Assembly (NCBI GenBank): GCA_039621445.1
Contig: CP154957.1
Location: 1,358,504 to 1,422,503 of the forward strand
DNA: 64,000 nt
Source of the DNA: Euglena gracilis
Lineage: Eukaryota > Euglenida > Euglenophyceae > Euglenales
Direction of reading: 5' to 3'
The notes beneath the pieces are model-generated. The model made no database searches and was not told the DNA's origin. It saw only the letters and a program-made list of their open reading frames with translations. Shown here piece after piece: positions 1 to 10,546 of the stretch. Within the stretch, counting starts at the first letter, position 1. Every line of letters starts with the position of its first letter. A program made the position numbers and the translations under genes.

Positions 1-1404
1 TGGGTTTACCCAAGGGGTTTGAATGCCATCCCTGATTAGTTGACATGTTGTTGGGGGGGCATTTTTTCTCCACCATTTCAGGCTTTTTTGTAGCCTTTGA
101 TGGAGGGGGGTGTCTCCCCATTTTTCCTCCATGGAATTTATTTCTTGGATTAGATGATTTTGGGGGGGCTGGGCTGGGGGTGCTGGAAATTTTTGGCTTT
201 TTTGCAGCCTTTGATGGAGGGGGGTGTCTCCCCATGTTTCCTCCATTTTCTGGATAAGATGATTCTGGGGGGGCTTGGTTGGGGGTGTTGGACATTGCAC
301 CCCTAGGTCCCCTAGGGCTTGGGCCCTTGGAAAAAGAAATTTTTTCTGGGGGGATGTGCATGCACTCTCTCCCTCTCTGCTCACCTCTCTGGATGATCTT
401 GTTGTTGGAAGACATACCATAAGGCTTAATGCCCCTGTTTGGCCTATCTGGTCTTCTCCATGTTGCTGTCGTTGGTTGACATACCATAGGGGGGCCTCTG
501 TGGGTCCCCCCCTTGATTGAACCATCGGGAATTGAGAAATAATTGCTGGAGGGGTTCCTGCCCCTCCCTCCAAAAGGGCCACTGTGGGTCCCTTTTCCTC
601 CTGAGGCTGGGCCATTGAAAGGGCCACTGTGGGTCCCTTTTTCCCCCTTTTTTGGCAGAGGGCCTCTGTGGGTCCCTCGGGGATTTCTCCAGCAGCATTC
701 TTAGCTTCTTGGTGGCCACTGTGGGTCCACCCTGCTGGTTGGGGATGATGCCCTTTAGCTTCTTGGTGGCCACTGTGGGTCCACCCTGCTGGCCTCCAAG
801 GCCTCCATGTATAAATCTTTTTCCATAATCCATCTGTTGGTCTTCCAGGCCTTGATTGCTTCTTGGCCTCCAACCCCACTGGAAATCTGGGGGGGCTGCT
901 GTGGCCCCCCCTTTTCCCCTTGAGAGGGGCTGTTGTGTAAGATGAATTGGGGGGGTTTGACAGACCTTTTCTGCCCCTTCCTGAGGGGATTTGCTTGTAA
1001 AATTGGCCCCCATGGCCCCTGTAATGGTGACCTCCTTGGCCTTGATTCCATCTCCCCAGCCTTTGGCCAAATTGCGTACAGGCTTGGGGGAAAAGCCCCT
1101 GATCTGTGGGCTTTGGATGTCCAATGCTGAAGTATTTTGGGCCTCCATGGCCCATCCTTTGCCCACTGAGGGCTTGGGCTGACTTCTGTTTTCTGGGCCT
1201 TCTGGCCACAGTGGTCCAAGGACCGTGGCCGTCACTGGGGGGGTTTTTGTGGGAAATTTCTGGGGTGGGGGTCTGGGTGGGAAGAACGGCCACGGTTTGC
1301 CACGTGTCGACCGCATCTCCAAGTTCTCCAGCTGCTGCTGCGGCCTCTGCTCCAAGACGTCCGCGGCCATGAAATTCCAATTTCTTCTCAAATGCATTGC
1401 TCAT
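1..1404 (-). CDS. Long open frame running off the left edge; possible retroelement polyprotein
   Basis: An ATG at 1404 opens a frame of 468 codons with no stop before base 1, so the 3' end lies outside the window. An in-frame TAA about 50 codons upstream, with no other ATG between, supports this start. The N-terminal half is basic and rich in Gly, Gln, His and Pro, with a WTTVARRPRKQK stretch. The middle has duplicated blocks (PAGWTHSGHQEAK twice; GPTVAL/GPTEAL several times) and the C-terminal part carries a duplicated WGDTPLHQRLQKS block. The last visible residues (SLKWWRKN...LIRDGIQTPW) recall the start of reverse transcriptases of DIRS-like elements; that is a weak inference. The other two minus frames are also partly open, because this C-rich sequence is poor in stops, so coding status is not certain. 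Confidence 0.5.
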   Translation of the reverse strand, partial: MSNAFEKKLEFHGRGRLGAEAAAAAGELGDAVDTWQTVAVLPTQTPTPEISHKNPPSDGHGPWTTVARRPRKQKSAQALSGQRMGHGGPKYFSIGHPKPTDQGLFPQACTQFGQRLGRWNQGQGGHHYRGHGGQFYKQIPSGRGRKGLSNPPNSSYTTAPLKGKRGGHSSPPRFPVGLEAKKQSRPGRPTDGLWKKIYTWRPWRPAGWTHSGHQEAKGHHPQPAGWTHSGHQEAKNAAGEIPEGPTEALCQKRGKKGPTVALSMAQPQEEKGPTVALLEGGAGTPPAIISQFPMVQSRGGPTEAPLWYVNQRQQHGEDQIGQTGALSLMVCLPTTRSSREVSREGESACTSPQKKFLFPRAQALGDLGVQCPTPPTKPPQNHLIQKMEETWGDTPLHQRLQKSQKFPAPPAQPPQNHLIQEINSMEEKWGDTPLHQRLQKSLKWWRKNAPPTTCQLIRDGIQTPWVNP

Positions 1405-1651
1405 TGAAGTCAAATTTGAAATTTGATAATTGACTTTTGAGTTGATATTCGTCTGGTTCGTGTCCTTCTGGATATTGAATTGATATTGACTTCTTTTCTT
1501 GGTTCTTCTTCGTTCGTTGACTCTGTTCCTTTCTTCTGGGTGTCGAAGGGCAAGTTAAGAATCAGCCAACTCCGGCGAAAAAAGGCACTAAGCGGGACCA
1601 CCTAACCCAGCGCAGCGAACAATCACACAACAAACCGCCGGCGAGCAAGGC

Positions 1652-2591
1652 ATGGCCTCACAATGGCAAAGTGCGGAGCCCGAGGTGTCTGGACTTCTCC
1701 CCGGGGGGACGGAGGAAGGTTCAGGTCGAGCTACGCAAAAGACCCTGGTGAGACCACGGCGTTGTGGTCTCGTGTTTCTCTGCGGGGTGTCTGCTAGCGT
1801 TTCGGGAGCGTCACGCGATTTCGCCGAAGGGGAAAAGTATTCCAGAGAGCACCGGCTCTTTACCAAAGGCCCCTCTTGATCCACACTTTGGCTCGGCGGG
1901 GCCTGCCGGCGACTCGGACTCCCACGACACAGGAAGGGGGAGGAAGGGACCAAGAGGGCGAAGCGCAAGAAGATGGTGATTCGCTCTCTCCTCACTGCAA
2001 AGCGCGCCGCAACCCTTCTGCAAAGAAAAGCGCCACAAGTTTTTTCAAGCCAAGCCAAGCACGGCAAGGCAAGGTCAACGTTTTTTGAAGATTATATCAA
2101 ACCACCAAATTCAAAACTAACGAAAAGAGAAACCTCGTCGCCAAATTGACCAAGGACGAAGCGCTCTTCGAACCCTTGGGCCGAGTCTATGCTCAGCTTT
2201 GGCCAGCTAAGATTTCCGCCGAGACGAGCGTCGTCTCCTATAGCCCGTCTTCTTTCGCCTGGTTCTTCTCCTGAGGTGGCTCCTCCAAGTCGGCGTCTTC
2301 CACGGCCGTCGAAACAGCGAAGGCGCTCTCGGCCACTCAGGCGCGGCGCCCCAACGTCGGAAGCTCAATTCCATACAAGAGTGCGCCGTAGAAACCAAAA
2401 CTCCGCCGTACCCATTATCTGGAACAGCCGCTTTGATGCGACACCCCGGGCTCGCGAGGAAGGCATGGCCTCACAAGGTCTTTGTGCTTCGCCCTTGGTG
2501 TCCCTTCCTCACCAGTCGGTTTTTCTCGAGGGAGTGCGATTCAAGATGGCGTGGCGCCGAGGCCGACGATTTGGAGGCCCCAGCACCCTAG
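1652..2591 (+). CDS. Four-exon gene model with short introns, unknown product
   Basis: Model built by eye: exons 1652-1747, 1798-2073, 2128-2261 and 2318-2591 give 259 aa and keep one frame through introns of 50, 54 and 56 nt. Intron 1 starts GTGAGA and ends TGCTAG, intron 2 starts GTCAAC and ends AAAAG after a CTAAC branch-like motif, and intron 3 starts GTTCTT and ends AAACAG. Intron size matches the membrane-protein gene at 35170-36066. The first half is Ser/Arg/Gln rich and probably disordered; the third exon (LTKDEALFEPLGRVYAQLW) and the fourth (ARKAWPHKVFVLRPWCPFL) look folded. I recognise no family. The gene is divergent from the open frame ending at 1404, about 250 bp away. A further 3' exon is possible. 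The splice sites of introns 2 and 3 are weak, so the model needs transcript support. Confidence 0.4.
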
Positions 2592-3530
2592 GGTCTTTTT
2601 TTTTGGAGATTTGGGCGGCACCCACTCCCATTGACATTGAACCCCTCATCATGGAAGCTGGTGGTCGAAAGCGCAGTGACAATTCTTTAAGGATGAAAAG
2701 GGCACCCCCGAACGTCCTGAGATTTTTTTTTTTTGGAACGACAGCCACCCAGCCACTACACTTACCCAGCCAACAAAACCTCCCCAAACCTTCAACTTTT
2801 GGCAGGTGGCCAACTGCCTACCACGAGTCTGGAATTTTACTCCCTGAAAACTTATTGAAGAATTCGTTCCAGCGAAGCTGCAATTAGATGGAAAGTAAAT
2901 CAAAAAACCACTGCTGCAGGCACTGTCCAGGCAAAAAGATGCCTGGACAGTCCCTTCCCCTGGAGAATGCAAAAATGAACGCAAAAAAACTCCGCACCAG
3001 GAGTGACGAAGAGGCAAACATTCTCATTCTTTCAAACATCGCATGGTGGCAGGTCTTGCCAGGATTTGTGGGGATTCGTCTGGATTGTCGGAACCCGCTC
3101 AAAAACATTGTCTTGTCGAGATTTTGTCACGAACAACAACGCAGCAAGCGAAAAACCACCAAATGTAGTTCGATTTTTTCTCAATGTTTCTAATCAGCTG
3201 AGGGCACAATGCTTCCAAGCTCCTGACGACCGATATTGTCAGAACTGGTAAAAGGGAAAGAAAACGATGGGGAAAGAAATATAGAAAAAAGCAAACAATT
3301 CAACAGAAGTCGTCGTTCTCAGACACCAGCGCGTCGATGACCAAAACTGTTACCAACACAGAGGACAGGCTGGTCAGGAAAGCCACAACTTGGGGTCAGG
3401 GAGACAGAAAGAGTGTGGACGGACCAATCACGGCCGTATTGTTTGGGTGATGTCTCCGTGCAGGCCCCGGGTTCGGCTCATGAAGAAGCCTTCGCATCCC
3501 GGCAGACCGGCATGGCTACAGCTCGTCAGA
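2592..3530. other. Spacer without a supported gene
   Basis: Short open frames occur but none shows a family signature. Two T-runs lie near 2596 and 2721. A 12-bp perfect inverted repeat with a 6-nt loop sits at 2922-2951 (ACTGTCCAGGCA arms). Composition is ordinary, without the G/C runs that mark the repeats further right. Confidence 0.5.
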
Positions 3531-3741
3531 CACTTCCACCAGAATCAGGGTTCGATAATGGGCACGTGGGGGGTTTCTGGGATCTGGACCAGGAGGTCCC
3601 CCCCACCCACCCACCCCCTGGGGGGGGGGAGGGCCGGGGGACCCACTTACCTTCCCCGAAAATGGCCAAAAATTTGCGAAAATGCTGAAAAATAGCACCT
3701 TTTTCAAAAATTTTCAGCGTCGAAAAGTATATCCCACCCCA

Positions 3742-4126
3742 GGGCAGGGTTCGATATAAGGACAGGTGGGGGGGGTGGTCCGGACCCCCCCTGCGGGCCA
3801 GGGGGGGGGGGGGGGGTGGGGGGGACACCCCCCCACCTAAATAGGTGCGCGGTCTGGGTTACCGAAAATTTTTGACCCCCCAAAACGACCAAAAGTGCCA
3901 TTTTGGGCACTTTTTGGGCAAAAATGTGCCAAAAATGCAAAAAATTTTCGGCGCAAAGCGCCGGAGGAAAAAATTGACCCTTTTTGGGGGGCCCCCCGAG
4001 GGTCGGTCCGGACCCCCCTGGCAGGTGGGGGGGGGGGGGGGTCCGGACCCCCCCCTGTGGGCCAGGAAGGGGGGGGGACCCCCCCCACCTAAACCATGTA
4101 CGCCCTCCTTATATCAAACCCTGCCC
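3742..4126. mobile_element. TIR-bounded repeat with poly-G/poly-C interior
   Basis: The left end (3742-3762, GGGCAGGGTTCGATATAAGG...) is the inverse of the right end (4106-4126) with one mismatch over about 21 bp. The interior has G runs of 10-18, a matching C-rich side, and a hairpin CGGCGCAAAGCGCCGG at 3949-3964. No protein is encoded. The right end abuts the hAT-type MITE at 4127. The preceding 3531-3741 is similar G-rich repeat. Confidence 0.5.
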
Positions 4127-4449
4127 CAGGGCGGTCCTTAAGCAAATATAAAAAAAAATCCGCTGTCCCAGCACACTCAGTGAAAAATATACAAGAAAAT
4201 GGGCAAGAAGTTTTGGCATTTTTCAGCGAGAACAGGTCGAGATTAGGGAAAAAAAAATATTCCTGGCACCCTTGGACCATCGTCCATCCACCCAAATCAT
4301 TAAAAACTGTGTTTTTCGACTGTTTAATGTTTGCCCCCGTTCAAGACCCAGTCTGGCCCTTCGCTGGCCCTTTGGCCGAAATGGGGGGCGAAATGGGGGT
4401 CCTTAAGGAAATTAAAAAAAAACTTTCCTGTCCCTTAAGGACCGCCCTG
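4127..4449 (+). mobile_element. hAT-type MITE, copy 1
   Basis: Ends are perfect 16-bp inverted repeats (CAGGGCGGTCCTTAAG / CTTAAGGACCGCCCTG). Length is 323 bp. The interior is shared with copies at 8682, 29382 and 47795. The CAGGG start is typical of hAT TIRs. Flanking 8-mers (CCCTGCCC / TCCCACCC) match only partly, so the target duplication has decayed here or is masked by neighbouring C runs. Confidence 0.75.
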
Positions 4450-4886
4450 TCCCACCCCCCCTGGGGGGGGGACCCTGGGGGGTCAACTCCCCCCCACCAG
4501 CCATGGGGTTTGGGGGATTCCTGTGCAGCCCTGACCCCTGCCCTGTCAAGGGGGGGGGGAGGACCCCCCGAAACAATGACAATACTTTTTGGCCCAGCGC
4601 AATGGACGAGCCGAAAATTCTCACCCCCCCCAAACGACGCAAAACTGGGAAAAATTGTGGGAAAATTGCGAAAAATTGCATCAACTACCATCAAAACTGG
4701 GGGTGCACACAGCGGACCACTGCCTTCAGGGCCTCCACTGGGAGGCTCCTTGACCCTGTCATTGGGGGGGGGGGACACCCCCCCACCCAAAGCCGTGGCA
4801 CCCTCTGTTCTGCACCAAAGCTTCTTCTCCATTCATGGCTTGCCGGCTCTGCTTCTGGTCTTCTGGCGAGTGGCCAGCGACCCCCT
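4450..4886. repeat. G/C-run composite repeat
   Basis: Blocks of CCCCCC...GGGGGG inverted tracts at about 4450-4570 and 4762-4790 separated by ordinary sequence. No gene is supported. Confidence 0.4.
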
Positions 4887-5411
4887 TCATCGAACCCCGC
4901 CCGGCACGTTCTGCGCTGCGGGGGCGTCTTGCACAGGGGGTGGGGTGGGGGGCTGCGGGGCCGGGGGCTGTGGCGCAGGGGGCTCCTGGGGAGGTGGCTG
5001 CGGCTTGGGCGTCTCGGCGGGCGGGGGCTTCGGGAGAAGGCTGCCGCTGTCAGTCAAGAGACTTTCGCTGCATTTCCCACAGCACTCTTCCTTTAAATTT
5101 TGTTTCAACTTCGGTTTCTCAATTCCTCCTCCGCCGGCCAAGCCATTGCCCCCGTTTTTGTCGGCTGTCAAAATCTGCCTGAGCCGTAATCCAACGAACC
5201 GGAGGTTCAACTTCGTGGCCGGTGAAACATCGAACCCCCAAAGTTCAAGCGAAGTGTGAGTGATCGCTTTGGATTGCGTGAGGTGCCCTCAGCACAGCAG
5301 CACCTTTGCGGGGCCTCTGGTTTCGGGGCCGGGGGCGCCTGCGGCTTCGGGGGAGGCGGCTCGGACTTCGGGGTGGCTTTGGGCTTCGGTGGCAGGAGCA
5401 GGCAGCCTCCT
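4887..5411 (-). CDS. Proline-rich coding candidate, probably two exons
   Basis: Two minus-strand segments read as proline/lysine-rich protein. The first starts after a plausible acceptor (GATGCAG at 5412) and reads LPPKPKATPKSEPPPPKPQ up to a GTGCTG donor-like site. The second, ending in a stop at 4887, reads LLPKPPPAETPKPQPPPQE after a more normal stretch with EECCGKCSES. Shared composition suggests one disordered protein. I found no phase-correct intron joining them, so exon borders are unresolved. Low-complexity GC-rich DNA can mimic this, hence low confidence. Confidence 0.3.
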
Positions 5412-5449
5412 CTGCATCGGAAAAGCCGGTCGGTCACCCCATGCTCAGG

Positions 5450-6446
5450 GGTTGTTTCGCTGGACAACTTCTCATATTGAAAGCATCCTGGGGAGGAAGC
5501 CCTGTGGGGGGGGGTCGAACCCACATGGGGGGGGGGGCACTCCACAGAAGAAAAGTCCAGCACCGAAGAAAATTTTTGACTGAAGAACTGTGCCCCAGGA
5601 TGACCCGGGGTTTTCTGAAGGACCCTCCCCCCGGGGTCTCGCGGGCCAGCTGGCTGGACCCCCCTCCAGGGGGTGGGGGTCTGGCCGGCTGGGAGCTGGA
5701 CCCGAAAATTCCAGCCCGGTTTTGCCCAAACTTTATTTCAGTGGACCCCCGGGGGGGAGGTCCGCAGCCCGGCTGCAACATGCTGGCTGGGAAAAAGGTG
5801 CTAGGTCCCCTCCAGCTTAAGAAAACCCATAGGGTCGACCCCCATGCAGTATTATTCGACGGCCTTTAAAAAAAAACACAGAAAAAACTTTTAAAAAATG
5901 CATTTTTTTGTATGCATTCGGGGATCCCGCCAGGGTTGTATGGGAATCTCCGAGGGGGGGGGGGACCCCCTTCCGAAACTGGGGGGGGGGGGGGACCCTC
6001 CTACCTCCAGTTTTCGGTCGCCGAAAATTTTGGCCGCTTTTTGGGGTCAAAAAGTCAATTTTTCTGGAATTTCTCAAAAATGGTGGGGAATCAAAAGAAA
6101 AGTCCAATACCTAAATTGAAGCCTTTAAATTGCCCTGTCTAACAGTATTTTGATTTCCCAGCAACTCCCCATCTAGCCTGAGTTACGGCCATTTTTTCGG
6201 CCAATTTTTGCCATTTTGCCAAAATTTCATGTTGACCCTCAAAAAAAGTCCTAAAATACACACCCGGCGCGCAGCACCGGAAAATTTTTTTGCCCTCACA
6301 GAGGAGGGGGAGGGAGGTGGGCGGGGACCCCCTTTCCGAAACTGGGGGGGGGGGTGACCCCCCCCCTACCACCTACCTCATGTCTGCGGAGCTTCCCATA
6401 CAACCCTGGATCCCGCACAGCTCTGATTGCCCCCACTACGTGCTAT
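5450..6446. repeat. G/C-run composite repeats
   Basis: Repeated GGGGACCCCC-type inverted tracts occur at 5500-5540, 5650-5690, 5955-6000 and 6310-6365. The last two share the phrase CCGAAACTGGGGGG and are probably one duplicated family. An imperfect hairpin (CCGGCGCGCAGCACCGG) lies near 6262. No gene is supported. Confidence 0.45.
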
Positions 6447-6515
6447 TTATTATTATCATTATCATTATCATTATTATTAGAATAATTGTTGTTGTTGTTG
6501 TTGTTGTTGTTGTTA
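6447..6515. repeat. ATT/ATC and GTT trinucleotide microsatellite
   Basis: Runs of TTATTATCATTATC followed by a run of GTTGTTGTT triplets. Confidence 0.9.
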
Positions 6516-6597
6516 TTTATTGTTACAATTTTATTTTATTTATTTAGAAGTCCAAATAAATAATTTGAATGAAAAAAAGAACTTTCAAAAGAAAAAC

Positions 6598-6759
6598 CAG
6601 ACAAACTCATCCTCAGAGCGAACCGCTCATGAGGCTGCCAGGCCGGCGCCTTCTTTGCCTTCTGTTCCGCCGGCTTCTTGGGCTGCTCCGCCGCGGCCTC
6701 CTTCTTGGGGGCCTCTTCCTTCCGCTGCTCGCGCTTGCTCTTCACCACACCATTGTTCA
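6598..6759 (-). CDS. Lys/Glu/Ala-rich exon candidate
   Basis: Starts after an acceptor-like GGGGTCAG and reads VVKSKREQRKEEAPKKEAAA then EQPKKPAEQKAKKAPAWQPH, ending at a donor-like CTG|GTTTTT. The charge pattern is unlike the surrounding G/C-run repeats. Product unknown; it may belong with the exon at 7296-7474 on the same strand. Confidence 0.3.
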
Positions 6760-6769
6760 CTGACCCCCG

Positions 6770-7295
6770 GGGGGGGGTCACTTTCCACTTTCAAAAAAAC
6801 AGTCAACCCTTTGGGGGTGGGGGGGGGAGGTGGGTGATTTTGGAAAAATCACCCACTTCCCACCCCCCCCCCACCATATCCTTGCCAGAAAAGCACCTGA
6901 AAAATCTTTGGGGCTCAAAAAAAGCGGAAATCGCGTTTTTGCGCACCTTTTTTTGTCCTGAAGTCGGCCCAAAATATATCAAACTCCACTTCCCCACATT
7001 TCGGTTTCAGGGGGGAGTCTCCCCCCTGTACAAAACCAACACCCACTAAATACCCTCCCCCCCCCCCGGGTCACAAACTTAAAAAAAAGTCACTGGGCCG
7101 GTCACTCTGGCTGGCCAAAATGGACAAAAATCAATGGATTTGGTCAAAAGTGTTCTCGCACCAAAAGCGCCAGGCCCAAGCACCTGGCCAACCGCACCCT
7201 CCAGCAGGGGGGGGGGGGAGTGTGGAGCAAAAAAAAAAAACGGGGGGAGTCGAACACACTGCAAACAATGGTGTGCTCTGAACCCACGTCACGAC
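6770..7295. repeat. G/C-run repeats between two exon candidates
   Basis: Two small inverted modules (GGTGGGTGATTTT / AAAATCACCCACTT near 6828-6858) and C/G runs at 6765, 6815, 7055 and 7208. No gene is supported. Confidence 0.4.
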
Positions 7296-7474
7296 CTGCT
7301 CGCCAATGTCCGTTGCGAGGACCTTCGTCGCTGCCACCCCTTCGACCAATTTCTGTCCGGCGAACTCCTGGAATTCGGCGGCCTTCACCAGAAATTCATC
7401 GCGGAGGGGGCCAACCCCAGGGTATTGAAGGTCGTGGACACATTGAAGTCTTCCAGACCCCTGGGGATTGGCAT
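7296..7474 (-). CDS. Exon candidate of an unrecognised protein
   Basis: Acceptor AACTCACAG precedes 7474. The frame reads GRLQCVHDLQYPGVGPLRDE followed by FLVKAAEFQEFAGQKLVEGV and ends at a donor-like GAGCAG|GTCGTG at 7295. It looks like a regular soluble domain, about 59 aa. Downstream the frame falls into poly-C/poly-G repeat, so the gene is either interrupted or has another exon further left (perhaps 6598-6759). Family not recognised. Confidence 0.35.
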
Positions 7475-7499
7475 CTGTGAGTTGTTTCCGAAATTTAAA

Positions 7500-8680
7500 C
7501 TATAAATAAAACAATTTAACAAAATGCAACAACCCCCCCAAATTGGAGACCATTCAGCATTATTCTCCAGCTGGGTGCAAGAGTGCATCCTTTCAACGTT
7601 GCATAAGAAGAAACAACAACTGGTGAAACAAGAAACACAACAACTGGTTGCAAAGCAAAATTGAAAAAAAAACATGTGACAAGGCAATTGCTAAAAGACC
7701 CAGGGGGTGTCCACTGGCTAGCCAGTTTGCTGTACACTGGAAAAATGGACTAGCTAGCCCCCCCCGGGGGGGGGGCAACTAGAAAAAAATTCTCCTCCGG
7801 CACTGTGCAAAAAGGTGGAAATGATGTTTTTTAGCTGACTTGTTTCAAAAAAGCCCAAGAATGGCGAAAAGACATTTTTGTCGGTTTTGGGTGTCCGAAA
7901 ACTTTCTCCACTCGCTCGCCTGCTGGCGGATTCTCCTGCGGGTCCACTGCAATTTCCACTTGCCAAAATTGGACTACAAGCAGCCCAGCCCCTGGGGGGG
8001 ATTGTGAACCCATAAACAATGGCCTGCATCCGACACACCTCACCCCACAACAACGCACACAAATGCAACAGAGGGGCAAAGAGAAAAATGCCAAGCCTTT
8101 CTGAAAAGCATTGAGGCATCCTTCCTTTCAAACCCTGAATCGCCTTTTCCCAGCCCTCCTTGCTTGTGTCCACGACGGACGGCAAACTGCAACAGATGGA
8201 CAAAATGCAATATGGGAAAACAGCGAAAGATGGGTGGCCAACTTGAAATTCTGAGTCATGGCCAGTTTCCCCCCCAGGACCCACCGGGGGGGGGGGGGGG
8301 GCGGTTCCCACAGGACCCACTGACCGTGGAGTTCCGGGCGCCTTCGGCACCCGGTCTTCAAAATAACCTCATCTTGTGGTGCAAAACTTTTGCCAAGAAT
8401 TGCGGGACCCCCCAGGACCCCCCAGGGATGGATGGGAAGCCTTGAGGGGGGGGGGGGTCGGACCCCCCCTCCCACACAGAGGGGGGGAGGTGGGTCGGAC
8501 TCCTCGAAACTGAGGGGGAGCCGAAAATTTTTCGATTTCATGGACGGGCAAAGGGCCGGAAATCGGTCAAAAATCCCTGATTTTTCTTTGAAAATCGATC
8601 CAAAAATGCTCAATTTTTGAAATTTTTTGAACATTTTTTGGGGGGGGGGAAACACCAACACATCAAAAAATGGGCAATAT
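7500..8680. repeat. Interspersed repeats including a CTAGCTAG family copy
   Basis: Positions 7715-7900 match 11618-11800 (CTGGCTAGCCA, ACTGGAAAAA, GACTAGCTAG, then CTCCGGC and AGGTGGAAATGA). Poly-G/poly-C pairs occur at 7760, 8285, 8445 and 8640. Positions 7830-8240 contain overlapping open frames on the minus strand, but three frames look equally plausible and I call no gene. Confidence 0.45.
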
Positions 8681-8681
8681 G

Positions 8682-8996
8682 CAGGGCGGTCCTTAAGCAA
8701 ATAAAAAAACCCCCCCGCTGTCCCAGCACACTCAGTGAAAAATATTCAGGAAAATGGGCAAGAAATTTGGGCATTTTTCAGCGAGAACAGGCCGACATCA
8801 GGGAAAAAATTGATTCCTGGCACCCTTGGACCATCGTCCATCCAAACAAATCATCAAAAACTGTGTTTTTCGACTTTTTAATTTTTTGCCCCCGTTCAAG
8901 TCCCAGTCCGACCCTTGGTTGGCCCTTTGGCCGAAAGGGGGGCGGTCCTTAAAAAAAAAAAAAAAAAAACTTTCCTGTCCCCTAAGGACCGCCCTG
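8682..8996 (+). mobile_element. hAT-type MITE, copy 2, with exact 8-bp target duplication
   Basis: The same CAGGGCGGTCCTTAAG-type ends as copy 1 bound 315 bp, flanked by an exact 8-bp direct repeat GCAATATG (8674-8681 and 8997-9004). The 8-bp duplication and CAGGG ends identify a hAT-type non-autonomous element. Confidence 0.85.
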
Positions 8997-9004
8997 GCAA
9001 TATG

Positions 9005-10320
9005 TCCAAAAGTCAGCAAAAGGGGTGTTTTTGCTCATTTTCCGGTGCGCAGCACCGGAAGAAAATTTTCTGCTATTTTTGGCACCTGTCAAGGAGGGGG
9101 AGTGGGGGGTCTGGACCCCCCCTCCCAACATCTAGGGGGGGGGGTCTTGATGCAAAGAAACATGCAAATGCGGTTGGTACCTCAGCTGGCACCTGCAGCT
9201 GCCGGTTACCTGCTAAAAATGGGAATCAATCATACCATACCCGGTGGCCTCCCCTCACCACCGGGATGGCGCCGTCCATCTGGTAACTACCAACCGGACA
9301 GCTGCCTACCCACCACACCTCCCCACCTACCAGCACCCACCAACCACACCAACATGTCAACCAGTCAGGCCTGCTCTCTGCCCAATAAGCATTCTTCATA
9401 CCAAACAAATGGTGGCATACAGGGAATCCCTGAGGGGGGGGTCCAGCCAACCAGCTGGAAAAAAGTGCTGGCTGGACATCCCCCCCCCACACAATCAACG
9501 GTCCAGGGGTAAAGGGAGTGGGTCCCACAAGATGCCGGGCTGGACCCAGCTGGCACCTGGAAACAGGCAAAATGCAAAATCCAGCTGGGTTGGATTCTGT
9601 TCGCCAAAATTTTAGGGTGGAACCTCCCCCAAACCAGGCTTCCTTTCACCAACCCTGGGGAGGGGGAGGGCAGGGCTGTACGGGAAGGCCAAATGGGGGG
9701 GTCAACCCCCCCACCCACCACATTTTTATACAAATTTCGGCGCCGGGAAAAAAGTTTGGGGTTGAAAATTGGTGCACCCGGAAATGCGGGAGGAAGTGGG
9801 GGGGGGTCGACACCCCCCACCCACCACCCTGACTGTTTGGCCAATTCCCGCACTGCCCTGGGGAGGGGGAGGGTGTCTTGTGCTATGGGGTGCCTGCCCA
9901 TAGCAGGCACCCCCCCCAGGGGGGGGGTCGGTTTTGGACCTCGGTGCCTGCCGACCAAGCCAAATTTCCTTTTGAAAATAACCATTTTTGGGCCCCGGCG
10001 CCTTCGGCAGAAAAAAAGGGGGTTCAGCATGGCCAAAAATGGCCTTCTTGGAGGGTTTGGGGCAGGCTTCTTTTTGAGGAAATGCACACCTCCCAGGTGG
10101 GTCGGGTTTTGGGGTGGGTGGTGCTGTGGCACCCCCCCCCCTGGCGGTCCAGCCGGGCAAATTTGCCGGGCTGCAAAGCTTTATTTTCACTCGACCCCGG
10201 GGGATGCAGCCGGGTAGTGAGCTTCAGGCTGGAAAAACATTGCTGGGTGTACGCCATGGGGTCTGGCTTGAGAAAGGCAAAGCAGCGCTCCCGGAAAGAG
10301 CTGCAAAGCATTGAATGGGA
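9005..10320. repeat. Composite G/C-run repeats
   Basis: Several decayed elements: an imperfect hairpin TCCGGTGCGCAGCACCGGA near 9041, two GGGGAGGGGGAGGG modules near 9656 and 9860, paired CCCCCC/GGGGGG tracts at 9690-9715 and 9800-9820, and CAGCCGGGCAAATTTGCC(GGGCTG) at 10150-10175. Short basic open frames at 10220-10330 show no family signature. Confidence 0.4.
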
Positions 10321-10323
10321 GTC

Positions 10324-10393
10324 AGGATAAAGATTGGATCAGTTGGGGCATCACACAGCCGTTGAATGAAAAGAATGCATCATGCAACCTGCG
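10324..10393. repeat. Dispersed 70-bp module with ATTGGAT/ATCCAAT-type ends
   Basis: GATTGGATCAG...ACACAGCCGTTGAATGAA... This copy is diverged. Better copies start at about 16710, 18240, 19771, 21302 and 23261, where the end reads CATCCAATCC, inverse to the start. Confidence 0.7.
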
Positions 10394-10546
10394 CTCTCTC
10401 ACCAGGGCGCAATAAACCGGGTGTCCCTCCTCCACTCGAATGCTTTTTCCTTGAAATGCTGAATTGCAGACAGCAGACAGATCGCACCAGGCTTTTGCTC
10501 AAGCACCACCACCTGGGCATTTTGTTAGCCGCTGGGAAAATGAGTC

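Noticed and set aside
7830-8240. Minus-strand coding exon near 8 kb
   Set aside because: All three frames read plausibly and no splice pattern selects one, so I could not support a gene.
3531-10320. Many long proline/glycine frames such as 4096-5259 and 9365-10132
   Set aside because: They are made of GGG/CCC runs inside repeats, change frame between copies and have no domains.
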